A stretch of DNA of 64,000 bases from the NCBI RefSeq assembly GCF_026745355.1, contig NC_079209.1, positions 21,532,266-21,596,265 of the forward strand, in the 5' to 3' direction. The notes below the pieces were generated by a model that searched no databases, was not told the DNA's origin, and was given only the letters and a program-made list of their open reading frames with translations. Numbering within the stretch: the first letter of the stretch is position 1; every line of letters starts with the position of its first letter. Source of the DNA: Beta vulgaris subsp. vulgaris. Its lineage: Eukaryota > Streptophyta > Magnoliopsida > Caryophyllales > Amaranthaceae. Below, piece by piece: positions 1 to 12,258 of the stretch. The position numbers and the translations under genes were made by a program.

Positions 1-2547
1 AAAATTCTTTTCACAGCATGAAGGTGAGTAGTACGAGGAGCATGCATAAACTGGACACCATATTAACAGCATAAGCAATATCAGGACGAGTCATAGTTAA
101 GTACTGCAATGCACCAACCATACTACGATAATCTGTGGGATCAGCAAGAAGTTCTCCATCAAGCAGAGACAATGTTACTCTAGAGACAACAGGAGTGGTA
201 ACTGGTTTAACAGTATGAAGATGGAATTTACGAAGTAAATCAGAAACATACTTATGTTGAGACAAAAATAAACCAGAGGGAGTACGCACAACCTGTACAC
301 CTAAAAGTAATGAAGATCCCCTAAATCCTTCATAGCAAATTGAGAAGAAAGACAGATATGAATTTGGCAACAAGAGGAGGACTACTACCAGTAAGGACAA
401 TGTCATCAACATATAAAGCAGAATAATGAGATGACCACGAAATTTGAGAGGAACATAGAAGTGTCACAACTGCTGCACTTGAAACCAATAGATAAAAGAA
501 AGTTGCTAAACCTGGAGAACCAAGCTCTAGGAGCTTGTTTCAAACCATAAATGGACTTACGAAGACGACAAATATGAGTGGGTTTAGATGGATGAATAAA
601 ACCCAGAGGTTGATACATATAAACCTCTTCATTGAGAAAACCATGAAGAAAAGCATTTTTGACATCTAATTGACGAATAGACCATTTAAGAGAAACAGCA
701 ATAGTAAGAACCAAGCGAACAGTAGTAGGTTTAACAACACGACTAAAGGTTTCAAAGTAATCAATACCTGCCTGCTGATGATTGCCAAAAACAACAAGTC
801 TGGCCTTGAACCACTCCACAGAACCATCAGAATGATATTTAATCCTGTAAACCCACTTACAACCAAGTAAATTCTTATCATAGTTGCGAGGTACCAACTC
901 CCATGTGTCATTTTTAATCAAAGCATTATATTCATCTAACATAGCTTGACGCCAACGTGAGTCTTTAGACGCTTGTTTAAAATTAGTAGGTTCAGACTCT
1001 ACAATTTCAGTGTTTAAGTTCATTAAGACACGAGGCTTAGGCACGCCATCTTTAAGACGAGTAACCATGGGATGTTTGTTAGCAACAGACAGAGACGAAG
1101 AGGGAGGCAAGGGGGTTTGAGACACAACACAATGTGACATGGAAGGTGGGGAGACGGCACTGGCCATAGCGGACTGGCTAGTAGGCGGGCTAGCAGCGCA
1201 TGATGGCGAGGGAGGCCCAGTAGGGTGCGGGCCAGCAGCCGAGAGCGTGCTGTGGGGAGTACGAGCAGCACGTTGCGTAGGCATGCTAGCAAGAGAGGGA
1301 GGTGACGCGGGCCGGGCAGCACAAGGCGTGGCCGAACCAGCAGGCGCTGGTGAGCCAGCGTTCCAGGCAGCAGCGCTCACGTCCGAGGCCTTTAAAGGCG
1401 AGGGGGACGGGCTAGCGGACGACACAAGGGGAGGGAGGCACATGGCTGGGCGAACCAGACGATGCACGAGACGCATCAGCGACATTGGTTAAATTCCAGT
1501 CAAAGGTAAGGACCAAGGGCGATGTATAAGGCACAGGTGATGTAGGACCCACTAAAGCACGATATGGGAATTTATGTTCATGAAAAAGAACATGACGAAT
1601 AGTGTAGACTTTCTTGGTAGTAGGATCAAAACATCGATACCCTTTATATTCCAATGCATATCCAATAAAAACACAAGTTTTAGATTTAGGTTGCAGTTTG
1701 TGATTTTAGAATTTAGAAACAAAGGAAAGCATTCACATCCAAATGTTTTCAAAAATTGATAGGAAGGGGGACGATGAAATAATTTTTCAAAAGGAGGAAC
1801 ACCCCCTAAAACCGAGCTGGGTAATCTATTAATAGTGTAAGTGGCAGTGTATGATGCATCAACCCAAAATTCAGCAGGAAAGTCAAAGTGAATAATCATA
1901 GTACGAGCCATTTCAATGATATAACGATGTTTGCGTTCTGCAACACCGTTTTGAGCTGGAGTATGGGGACAAGATTTTTGAAAAATATACCATTGTCAGA
2001 AAAATGTTAAGAAAAGGAGAATTATCAAATTATCTTCCTCCATCACTTTGAAATATTTTAATTTTGCAATTAAAAGATTTTCAACCATCTTTTGAAACAT
2101 AAGGAATTTGGAATGAGCTTTCTATTTTCGACGTAAAGGATAAATCCAAGAATAGCGTGAAAAATCATCAACAAACACAACATAATATCAAAATAATTGA
2201 TTTGACAAAACAGGAGATTGCCAAAGATCACTATGAATTTTATATAATGGATATGTAGAAATATGTTCAACAGAATCAAAAGGTAAACGATGTATTTTTC
2301 CTAGCTTACATCCTACTCAATCATCATGAAATTTAGAGGTACATGTGATGTATCTATTTGAACATAACGTTCCTAAAATGCTAGAAGATGTATGACCCAG
2401 ACGCGCATGCCACACGTCTCCAGACTCCTTGATGGCTAGGAAAGCAGGAACTGAAGGCTCAGGAGGGACAATGCTGGGCTGAAGAGGATAGACACCTTGT
2501 TTACTGGTTCCCTGAAGCAGAACTTCCCCGTATCTGGTCCTTAACAT
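1..2547 (-). pseudogene. pol: Copia pol: pre-integrase, integrase, reverse transcriptase, RNase H edge, multiply frameshifted
   Basis: Fragments appear in order on the minus strand. At 2547-2317 is a gag-pre-integrase segment (VWHARLGHTSSSILGTL). Around 1975-1552 is integrase with the hallmark AQNGVAERKHRYI followed by FWVDASYTATYTINRLPSS. At 1485-406 is a Ser/Pro/Ala-rich integrase tail running into RT (WELVPRN, GCKWVYRIKYHSDGS, DVKNAFLHGFL, IYGLKQAPRAW). The RT catalytic YVDD is present near 400-412 but in a different frame from the upstream RT, so a frameshift separates fingers and palm. At 412-11 are the RT end and connection (SMVGALQYLTMTRPDIAYAVN). Between 2863 and 2547 and between 2280 and 1980 the reading is degenerate. 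Confidence 0.9.
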
Positions 2548-2862
2548 AACGAATTTTTATCAAAACTCACAACACAATCATTTTCATGACACAACTTGTT
2601 AACTGATAATAAATTATGTTTAAATTAGGACATGACAGACAGATGATAAACGGAGGGGACGACTTGCAGTTTTTAAATTTAAATGTCCAGTACTTTTTAT
2701 TGGGAGTAAGGTACCATTACCAACTACAATAGAACTAGACCCAGTATAAGGAGTTTTAATAGAGAACGTAGCATCCTGATGAGTCATGTGAGAAGCAGCT
2801 CCCGAATCCGGGTACCAGACTGAGTCATTAGCTTCACTACCAATAGACAGTGCAGCTAAGGC

Positions 2863-4424
2863 TCAAGTGACACTTTCTGAGGAGGAGGGAACAAAGCTAT
2901 GATTGAAACGCTGGGGACAGTAGGCAGCTTGGTGACCTAGAAACCAACACAAACCACATGTATCGGAAGTAGGGGTAGAGGTAACATTATTACTATTTGA
3001 TGAATTACTCCCTGCAGACGACAAATTATTAGTAATATAATCTAGGCAAAGCATACTATAGGATGACAAGTTAGAAAATTTACTTATACCATTTGAGCGT
3101 CCCCGATTACCAGTGTTGTTGTTGTTTCCTCCAGGGCCACAATTATTATTGTTTCCACCATTCCCACCATTATTATTCCGAGCATTGTTCCCCCCACGAT
3201 TATTATTACCACCTCTATTTCTGTTATTCCTTCCCCGATTTCTCCCTCCAGAATTATTCTGGGAGGATGAACTTGAACCAGTACCAGTAGATTTAACGGC
3301 AAGTAATGCATGATGAGAGGAGGGATCAGATGCATCCTTAGAATTGATCAATCTTTGTTCATGTAGTAGCAACTTGGGACGCAAATCATCAAAACTAATG
3401 GGGAATGGATAATGCAGGAGGGTAGTAACTATATGATCGTACTCAGAATCACGATCTAATCCAAAAAGGGTATACTGCACTAAATCCTGGTTCGAGACAG
3501 GACATTGAATAGCAGCAAGGGAATCAGCAATCACCTTAATCTCACGTAAATATCCATCCATCGTCTGGGAAGCAATCTTTTTAATACGAGTTAACCGACC
3601 CTTTAATTCCATTGATCTGGCCATACTAGCATGCATAAATCTAGATTGTAGTCTAGTCCAAATATCCACAGAAGTATGCAAATCATGAACATCCACAAAT
3701 ACATCACGTGATAAGGTGGCAAAAATCCATGATTTAACTAGTTGATTAATGCGCAAATACTCATAGAAGTGAACATTAGGAACCGTATTACTAGAGGCAT
3801 CAATAACAGTAGCAGGAGGAATAATAGCAGTACCGTCAACAATGCCAAGTAATTGATGTGAAAGTAACAGACAAGTAATTTGCGTTTTCCATAATAAATA
3901 ATCTTCAGGAGAAGATAAAGTAATGGTTACCAGATTTGTCAAATTAGGGGCCGATAAAGTCGGGAGAGAAAAAACAGAATCTTGGGTGGAGGTGCCGGAA
4001 TAGTGAGGCATGGACGGTGACGGAAAACCAGCCGGATTCACGGCGCTGGTGGTCGGAAAAAGATGTGGGACCGAGAAGCCAGGATGGCGTGGCTGCACAC
4101 GCGAGGAGGATGCGGGGCTGTGAAGTGGGGCATGTACCGTCGACGTGACAGGGCCGGATGCAGACCAGCCTGGAAAGTGCAGCGACGAGGCTGCCGCCGG
4201 CGAGACATGGCCGGAACAGTCGCGAAGGGGCGACGGTGGAGCGACAGCCGCAAAAGTAGGCTGTGAAAAGGAAAACGCAGTGTAGTGCGGCGGACCAGCA
4301 GATGCGATGTGGGCCGCGGCGGCAGCAGCGGACGCCGACGTGGACGGGGGGGCGGCAGAAGAGGTTGCCGGAACTGGCTGCAAGGTGGCAGCAGTAGCAG
4401 CGGAAGGATTTGGTTAAAATCCAT
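2863..4424 (-). pseudogene. gag: Copia gag polyprotein, frameshifted
   Basis: A 506-residue open frame (4383 to 2863) carries a P/S/A-rich N-terminus, a UBN2-type Copia gag core (around residues 130-350; motifs LLWKTQITCLL, DVHDLHTSVDIWTRLQ, YLREIKVIADSLA), an Asn/Gly-rich linker, and near the C-terminus a CCHC zinc knuckle (CGLCWFLGHQAAYC, spacing C-x2-C-x4-H-x4-C). The natural ATG is probably at 4424, but a one-base deletion just after it puts the first few codons out of frame with the rest. The frame stops soon after the knuckle, where protease should follow. Gag forms the virus-like particle and binds element RNA. Confidence 0.9.
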
Positions 4425-4557
4425 GGCCAAGGAACGATGGACGTCAAAGAAAACGAGGAAGAAAGAAAGAAAAAAAACTGAATCTTTGACGTGGAAAAAA
4501 AACCGGTGAAGAGAAAAATATGTTTTTGGTTTTTTTTTTTTAGTAAATCCTGGGTTG

Positions 4558-4565
4558 TGATACCA
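4558..4565 (-). promoter_or_regulatory. Primer binding site, initiator tRNA-Met type
   Basis: The minus strand reads TGGTATCA immediately after the LTR end. This complements the 3' end of initiator tRNA-Met, the usual primer of plant Copia elements. Complementarity stops after about eight bases. Confidence 0.75.
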
Positions 4566-4722
4566 TGTACAAGTGTGGGAAATAATTGTGTTAACCTATT
4601 GTAGGTTAACCTGACATTCAATATATATAGTGTTGACATTACAGACCTATGACTAGTAAATTACCATTCTACCCTTTACATTATAATATTATCCCTTTAC
4701 AATATAATATTATCCAATACCA
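4566..4722 (-). repeat. 5' LTR of the Copia element (about 157 bp)
   Basis: The LTR starts with TG at 4566 (plus orientation), directly beside the primer binding site, and ends with CA at 4721-4722, where tandem-array sequence begins. It is short and AT-rich, with the motif ttataatattatcc nearly repeated. The outer edge is inferred from the break in array homology, because the partner LTR is outside the window. Confidence 0.7.
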
Positions 4723-6025
4723 TCCTCAAAACCTCCACCGCCTGACGTTAAACTACACGGAATCAATATACCGCTTCAGACTTATCCGCAAGTAGCGTAT
4801 CGATTTTCAATTGTGGTATTTTTTTTAAAAAACTTCAAAAGCTTATAAAATAAAACTAATTTTTTATTTAATGAAATAAGATAAATACAACTCTTTTTGT
4901 GCAGTGTGCTCGCACGTTTGGTTTAACAATATGTTTCCATCAGCCTGCAAGTCGTTTATCTGCGAAAACGGCTACTATATCCACTGCTTGGTTGTAGATC
5001 CTGAACCGGCTAAAGATATTCAGATGGCGTTTGACACTCAGGTAAGTGACTCTAACATATTATGGATTTTTTATTTATGAAGCTAGATGTCAAAGAAAAA
5101 TATTAATTATAATTATATTAATAAAATAATTTTGCAGATTCCTTCCCCCGATTCAGATCTTGACAGAGAGTGCTCTTAAGATGCCCTTCATTTACGATGC
5201 CAGATGTAAGTCAATGGAGAGAGATGCGTTGGAACAGGCATGGTCATAAGCAGCCTCTATTTGATCAAACATAATACCTTTACATTGCGTGCAGATTGCA
5301 TGAGTTTGTTGACAAAAGTCAAACTAAGTGAAATTGGCATATTTTGAGTTACTTATTACAAGTTGATTCTAAATACAGCTACTGATATTTTAAATGTCAG
5401 TCATGTTCATTTTACTGTGGAGCTACTGATCTTTCGCGTTCACCTGTTGAGCATAGAAATCGCCACCGGCGTGAAGCAAAATACACTACATTGCTATACA
5501 TGTTGACATCACAATTGAAGCGTCAACCTCATTTGTCTTGTAAACTCCTAGATGACCGATGCATATAATATTTTTATCATATATGACCTTCTTATACTAG
5601 TCATTCTCACAATACAACAAATAAAACTTAAAAGTATTTGAATAGTAAATATTAATAATTATAATTTTTCGACTAAAAATAATCAAAAATGTCGAAATAA
5701 AAAATTCGACAATATGAAAAAAATTCGGATTATATAAAATATTTTCGGAAAAAAACAGACCAAAAAATTCCGGACCAAATTAGACAGCACAAACTTTAAA
5801 AGAGAAAATCGTTTCAACTACACAGCAAAATGCACCTATTTTATGGAATCTATGTGTTGGATCTTTTATTTTCTTTTCAATTTAGTTATTTACAAATAAC
5901 TTGGACTATTGGATGATGAATTATTTGGTTTTGGACTTTTGGCTAAAGACTTTCGAGTATTTTTTAATGCATTGAATGGATAAGTTTCTATAACTTGATT
6001 ATTTGCATGATTTTAATTGTGTTAG
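4723..6025 (+). pseudogene. Array unit 1 (left-truncated)
   Basis: Exon A is missing its 5' half because of the Copia insertion. Exon B is open (about 4911-5041). Exon C has a one-base deletion relative to other units (ttgctc reads tgctc, near 5171) that gives an immediate stop. The upstream part of exon B corresponding to the tatatag acceptor is deleted. Exon D reads near 5398-5569. Belongs to the outer sequence subfamily (GAT in exon D). Confidence 0.85.
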
Positions 6026-7488
6026 GCTACTCATACAACTGCCACTGGGCAGCCACATTCAGCACAGGGAAGTTCAGGGATCTCTTCTGGTATTTCCAAG
6101 GCAAAACTCACATGGCTTGATGTAGTCAAACAATTGCCAGAAACTATGACATCCTCAAAACCCCCACCGCTTGAGGTTAAAGTACACGGAATCAATCTAC
6201 CGCTTCAGACTTATCCGCAAGTAGCGTATCGATTTTCATTTGGGGTATTTTTTTTAATTAACTTCAAAAGCCTTGATGTAGTCAAACAATTGCCAGAAAG
6301 AATGACATCCTCAAAACCCCCACCGTCTGAGGTTAAAGTACACTGAATCAATCTACCGCTTCAGACTTATCCGCAAGTAGCGTATCGATTTCCAATTGGG
6401 GTATTTTTTAAAAAAAAAACCTTCAAAAGCTTATAAAATAAAACTAATTTTTTATTTAATGAAATAAGAAAGTCTTATATAGGCGTGTAAATACAACTCT
6501 TTTTGTGCAGTGTGCTCGCACGTTTGGTTTAACAATAGGTTTCCATCAGCCTGCAAGTTGTTTATCTGCGAAAACAACTACTATATCCACTAGTCTGTTG
6601 TAGATCCTGAACCGGCTAAAGATATTCAGATGACGTTTGAAACTCAGGTAAGTGACTCTAACATATCATGGATTTTTTTATTTATGAAGCTATATGTCAG
6701 TAAAAAATATTAATTATAATTATAATAATAAAATAATTTTGCAGATTCATTCCCCCGATTCAGATCTTGACAGAGAGTTGCTCTTGAGATGCCCTTCATT
6801 TACGATGCCAGAGGTAAGTCAATGGAGAGAGTGTTGGAATAGGCATGGGAGTAAGCAGCCTCTATTCGATCAAACATAATACCTTTACAATGCGTGTAGA
6901 TTGCATGAATTTGTTGACATAAAAGTCAAACTAAGTGAAATTGGTATATTTTGAGTTAATTATTGCAAATTGATTCTAAATATAGCTACCGATATTTTAA
7001 ATTTCAGTTATCTATTGTGGAGCTACTGATCTTTCGCGTTCACCTGTTGAACATAGGAATCGCCACTGGCGTGAAACAAAATACACTACATTGCTCTACA
7101 TGTTGACATCAAAATTGAAGTGTTAACCCCATTTGTCTTGTAAACTTCTAGATCACCGATGCATATAATAATTTTATCCTATATGTCCTTCTTATACTAG
7201 TCATTCTCACAATACAACAAATAAAACTTAAATATTAATAATTATAATTTTCGAATAAAAATCATCAAAAATGTCGAAATAAAAAAAAATTGACAATATG
7301 AAAAAAATTCGGATTATATAAAATATTTTCGCACCAAAAAAATTTCGGACCGAAAAATTCCGGACTAAACTAGACAACACAAATTTTAAAAGAGAAAATC
7401 GCTTGAACTACACAACAAAATGCACCTGTTTTATGGAATCGATATGTTGGATCTTTTATTTTCTTTTCAATTTAGTTATTTACAAATA

Positions 7489-8603
7489 GTGAAAGTATTG
7501 GGTCAGACCGTCTGACGTATTGTTTACTGTCAGACGGGTTGAGCCCAATACATCTTCTCTCTGCTTCACTTTTTAGGTCACATTCTCTCTCCTCTTTCTT
7601 CTTCTTCTCTGAATTTTCATATAATCCACCCAGTTTCGATTCTTGAGCTGCAATAATTTCATAATCTCCTTTTATACTCCCAATTTGTCGTTTCTTTCTT
7701 CTTTTTTTCTCCTTCTTCAACTTCTACAACCTTTTTTTTCTCTGTATTTGTGGAATTTATTTTGTTTCATTTCTTCAAATAGTACAACCATCCTTCAATG
7801 GCAGAAATTATAATAGCTATTTATTACCTTTTTAGAAACTTCAAATAGTACTACTTACTTGAGAAACTTGTTCTTCCCTGTGATGAGTATATTCGGCTCA
7901 TCATCTTCATGAAATTCTTCATGAAATTCTTAATGAAGATAAGACTTGGAAGATTTTCATGAAATTCTTAAGTTCTTTCATAAATCCTTTTTTTCATGAA
8001 ATTCTTAATATCAGTCTCCATTCTTTATTGATCTAACAAAGAAGAAAAAAATCAGCTAAGAGGAATGAAGAAGAAGGAGAAAGTGAGAGAAAGCAGGGGT
8101 TAGTGTTTTGTTTTTCAGTTGGACTTTGTTTTGTTTCAGTTGGACTTTGTTTTCTTTCAGTTGGACTTTGTTTCGTAATATGTATACCAACTGAAACAAA
8201 TAATGGATCAACTGAAAGAAATAATGGGCCAACTGAAAGAAATAATGGACTAACTAAAAAAAATGAAGACTATCTGAAAAAAAAATTAAGACTATCTGAA
8301 AAAAAATTAAGACTACCTGAAAAAAAATTAAGACTAAGTGAAAAAAAAATTGGAACCACCTGAAAATAATGGACTTTGTTTTCTTTCAGTTGGACTTTGT
8401 TTTCTTTCAGTTGGACTTTGTTTTGTTTCAGTTGGACTTTGTTTCGTAATATGTATACCAACTGAAACAAATAATGGACTAACTGAAAAAAAATGAAGAC
8501 TACCAGAAAAAAAAAATGGAGACTACCTGAAAAACAATTGGAACCACCTGAAAGTCGTCCGACCAAAGATTATGGTCGGACGAGTCCGACACAATACGTT
8601 CTC
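7489..8603. mobile_element. Non-autonomous Mutator-like element (1115 bp)
   Basis: It is flanked by a perfect 9-bp target duplication, TTACAAATA (7480-7488 and 8604-8612), in the place where other array units read ttatttacaaataacttgg. Imperfect terminal inverted repeats of about 28 bp start GTGAAAGTATTGGGTC and, on the other strand, GAGAACGTATTGTGTC. No transposase is present. The interior (8101-8545) is a minisatellite-like palindromic block. Confidence 0.88.
8101..8545. repeat. Inverted and tandem short repeats inside the Mutator-like element
   Basis: Repeats of TTTCAGTTGGACTTTG are followed by the inverse-oriented CAACTGAAAGAAATAATGG, then CTGAAAAAAAATTAAGACTA repeats. The whole block is present twice (about 8110-8375 and 8376-8545) and pivots on cgtaatatgtatacc. 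Transcripts would fold into long imperfect hairpins. Confidence 0.8.
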
Positions 8604-8739
8604 TTACAAATAACTTGGACAATTGGAGGATGAATTATTTGGTTTTGGACTTTTGGCTAAAGATTTTCGAGTATTCTTTAATGCATTGAGTGGATAAGTT
8701 TCTATAACTTGATTATTTGCATGGTTTTAATTGTGTTAG

Positions 8740-10184
8740 GCTACTCATACAACTGCCACTAGGCAGCCACATTCAGCACAGGGAAGTTCAGGGATCTCTT
8801 CTGGTATTTTTTCCAAGGCGAAACTCACATGGCTTGTTGTAGTCAAACAATTGCCAGAAACTATGACATCCTCAAAACCCCCACCGCTTGAGGTTAAATT
8901 ACACGGAATCAATCTACCGCTTCATACTTATCCGCAAGTAGCGTATCGATTTTCATTTGGGGTATTTTTTTTAATTAACTTCAAAAGCTTATAAAATATA
9001 ACTAATTTTTTATTAAATAAAATAAGAAAGTATTATATATGCGTGTAAATACAACTCTTTTTGTGCAGTGTGCTCGCACGTTTGGTTTAACAATAGGTTT
9101 CCATCAGCCTGCAAGTCGTTTATCTGCGAAAACAACTACTATATCCACTGGTCTGTTGAAGATCCTGAACCGGCTAAAGATATTCAGATGACGTTTGACA
9201 CTGAGGTAAGTGACTCTAACATATCATGGATTTTTTTATTTATGAAGCTATATGTCAGAGAAAAATATTAATTATAATTATAATAATAAAATAATTTTGC
9301 AGATTCCTTCCCCCGATTCAGATCTTGACATAGAGTTGCTCTTGAGATGTCCTTCATTTACAATGCTAGATGTAAGTCAATGGAAAGAGATGCGTTGGAA
9401 CAGGCATGGGCGCAAGCAGCCTCTATTCGATCAAACATAATACCTTTACAATGCGTGCAGATTGCATAAATTTGTTGACATAAAAGTCAAACTGAGTGAA
9501 ATTGGTATATTTTGAGTTAATTATTGCAAGTTCATTCTAAACACAGCTACCGATAGTTTAAATTTCAGTCATCTTTATTTTACTATGGAGTTACTGATCT
9601 TTCGCGTTCACCTGTTGAACATATGAATCGCCACTGGCGTGAAACAAAATACACTACATTGCTCTACATGTTAACATCAAAATTGGAGCGTCAACCTCAT
9701 TTATCTAGTATACTTCTAGATGACCGATGCATATAATATTTTTATCCTATATGCCCTTCTTATACTACCCATTCTCACAATACAACAAATAAAATTTAAA
9801 AGTATTTAAATAATAAATATTAATAATTATAATTTTCGAATAAAAATCATCAAAAATGTCGACAATATGAAAAAAAATCGGATTATATAAAATATTTTCG
9901 GACCAAAAAAATTCCGGACCAAAAAATTCCAGACCAAACAAGACAAAACACACTTTAAAAGTGAAAACCGCTTGAACTACACAGCAAAATGCACCTGTTT
10001 TATGGAATCTATATGTTGGATCTTTTATTTTCTTTTCAATTTAGTTATTTACAAATAACTTGGACTATTGGAGGATGAATTATTTGATTTTGGACTTTTG
10101 GCTAAAGATTTTCGAGTATTTTTTAATGCGTTGAGTGGATAAGTTTCTATAACTTGATTATTTGCATGGTTTTAATTGTGTTAG
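8740..10184 (+). pseudogene. Array unit 3
   Basis: All four exons are open: exon A from 8740 with a 3-bp in-frame insertion, exon B to 9205, exon C from 9302 (DIELLLRCPSFTMLD) with donor GAT|GTAAGT, exon D ending with the TAA near 9735. This is the first unit of the inner subfamily (GVTDL, TMLD, GRKQ in the following intron readthrough). No expression evidence is available from sequence. Confidence 0.8.
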
Positions 10185-12258
10185 GCTACTCATACAACTA
10201 CCACTGGGCAGCCGCATTCAGCACAGGGAAGTTCAGGGAGCTCTTCTGGTATTTCCAAGGCGAAACTCACATTGCTTGATGTAGTCAAGCAATTGCCAAA
10301 AATAATGACATCTTCAAAACGCCCACCGCCTGAGGTTAAAGTACACGGAATCAATCTACTGCTTCAGACTTATCCGCAAGTAGCGTATCGATTTTCAATT
10401 GGGGTACTTTTTTTAATTAACTTCAAAAGCTTATAAAATATAACTAATTTTTTATTAAATGAAATAAGAAAGTATTATATAGGCGTGTAAATACAACTCT
10501 TTTTGTGCAGTGTGCTCGCACGTTTGGTTTAACAATAGGTTTCCATCAGCCTGCAAGTCGTTTATCTGCAAAAACAGCTACTATATCCACTGTAGGGATG
10601 GCAGGTGGGTATAATTTGGCGGGTTTCGCACCGCATCCTCCCCAGTTGGGGCAGGTATGGATATGACTTTGGTGGGTAGTGGGTGGGTATGGATACTAAA
10701 AGTCAAATCCTCCATGGGTGGTGGGTAGGTGGTGGATATGAGGTCACATCCGCCCCAAATCCACCCGCCCCCCAATATCCGCCCGCCCCGCCCCATATCC
10801 ATCCGCCCCGTATAATATTTACTAATTTATCCTTTATAAAATAAAGAATTATGTTCATAAATCTAAAAAATTGTAAAAAATAATTAAGAAATATGAATAC
10901 CAAGAATGTGTATTTTGTTTTCTTTGAAATGGATGTTTGTAATAACTAATTTATATAATAGATTATATATAGAAAATAAATCAGGTGGGCGGGTGGAAAA
11001 TCCACCTAGGTGATGGGCGGGTATAAGTGGGTAATGGATATCCACTTGGGTGGTGGAGCGGGTGTGGGTATAATCTTACACCCACGTGGGCGGAGGTGGA
11101 TATGGAAACTTGTACCCGCCATGGTTGGCGGGTAGGTGGTGGGTATGGAAAATTTAGGTGGAGGTGGGTGTGGATTTAGGGGTATCCGCATCCGCCCCGC
11201 CCATTTGCCATCCCTAATCCACTGGTTGGTCGTAGATCCTGAACCGGCTAAAAATATTCAGATGGCGTTTGACACTCAGGTAAGTGACTCTAACATATCA
11301 TGGATTTTTTTTTTTATGAAGCTATATGTCAAAGAAAAATATTAACTATAATTATAATAATAAAATAATTTTGCACATTCCTTCCCCCGATTCAGATCTT
11401 GACATAGAGTTGCCCTTGAGATGTCCTTCATTTACAATGCTAGATGTAAGTCAATGGAGAGAGATGCGTTGGAACAGGCATGGGCGCAAGCAGCCTCTAT
11501 TCGATCAAACATAATACCTTTACAATGCGTGCAGATTGCATAAATTTGTTGACATAAAAGTCAAACTGAGTGAAATTGGTATATTTTGAGTTAATTATTG
11601 CAAGTTCATTCTAAATACAGCTACCGATAGTTTAAATTTCAGTCATCTTTATTTTACTGTGGAGTTACTGATCTTTCGCGTTCACCTGTTGAACATAGGA
11701 ATCGCCACTGGCGTGAAACAAAATACACTACAATGCTCTACATGTTGACATCAAAAAAGAAGCGTCAACCCCATTTATCTTGTAAACTTCTATATGACCG
11801 ATGCATATAATATATTTATCCTATATGCCCTTCTTATACTACCCATTCTCACAATACAACAAATAAAACTTAAAAATATTTAAATAATAAATATTAATAA
11901 TTATAATTTTCGAATAAAAATCATCAAAAATGTCGACAATATGAAAAAAAATCGGATTATATAAAATATTTTCGGACCAAAAAAATTTCGGACCGAAAAA
12001 TTCCGGACCAAACTAGACAGTACAAACTTTAAAAGAGAAAACCGCTTGAACTACACAGCAAAATGCACCTGTTTTATGGAATCTATATGTTGGATCTTTT
12101 ATTTTCTTTTCAATTTAGTTATTTACAAATAACTTGGACTATTGGAGGATGAATTATTTGGTTTTGGACTTTTGGCTAAAGATTTTCGAGTATTTTTTAA
12201 TGCATTGAGTGGATAAGTTTCTATACTTTGATTATTTGCATGGTTTTAATTGTGTCAG
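10185..12258 (+). pseudogene. Array unit 4, exon B split by a hAT element
   Basis: Exon A begins at 10185. Exon B is interrupted by a 624-bp hAT insertion (10593-11216). Exons C and D are open (exon D carries LTSKKKRQ). The acceptor before exon C is changed from ttttgcag to ttttgcac, which would damage splicing. Confidence 0.85.
10593..11216. mobile_element. Non-autonomous hAT element (624 bp) in exon B of unit 4
   Basis: A perfect 8-bp target duplication ATCCACTG (10585-10592 and 11217-11224) flanks the inverted termini TAGGGATGGCA and TGCCATCCCTA. The interior is G/T-rich on one strand (repeats of ggtgggtatgg, ggcgggtgg) with an AT-rich centre. No transposase ORF. Confidence 0.92.

Larger units (their letters stand above)
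1..4722 (-). mobile_element. Ty1/Copia LTR retrotransposon, 5' LTR to RT/RNase H, truncated by window start
   Basis: On the minus strand the order is LTR (4722-4566), primer binding site (4565-4558), gag, gag-pre-integrase, integrase, reverse transcriptase, then RNase H region at the window edge. Integrase before RT is the Copia order. Coding capacity is broken by several frameshifts and stops, so the copy is dead. The high-coordinate end lies inside exon A of the first tandem-repeat unit: array sequence resumes at about 4723. The 3' LTR lies outside the window, so the target duplication cannot be checked. The element is younger than at least part of the array it interrupts. Confidence 0.93.
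6026..8739 (+). pseudogene. Array unit 2, with internal 156-bp duplication and a Mutator-like insertion
   Basis: Exon A starts at 6026 after gtgttag. A 156-bp direct duplication (6116-6271 and 6272-6427) repeats the last part of exon A and the start of its intron. Exon B and exon C (IHSPDSDLDREL, ending TMPE) are open. Exon D lacks about 14 bp at its start and is frameshifted to an early stop. A 1115-bp Mutator-like element sits in the 3' flank at 7489-8603. Confidence 0.85.

Noticed and set aside
1139..1492. 117-residue Gly/Ala-rich plus-strand frame
   Set aside because: Antisense shadow of the Copia integrase/RT linker.
8103..8566. Plus- and minus-strand repetitive frames
   Set aside because: Translation of the minisatellite in the Mutator-like element; no start or domain support.
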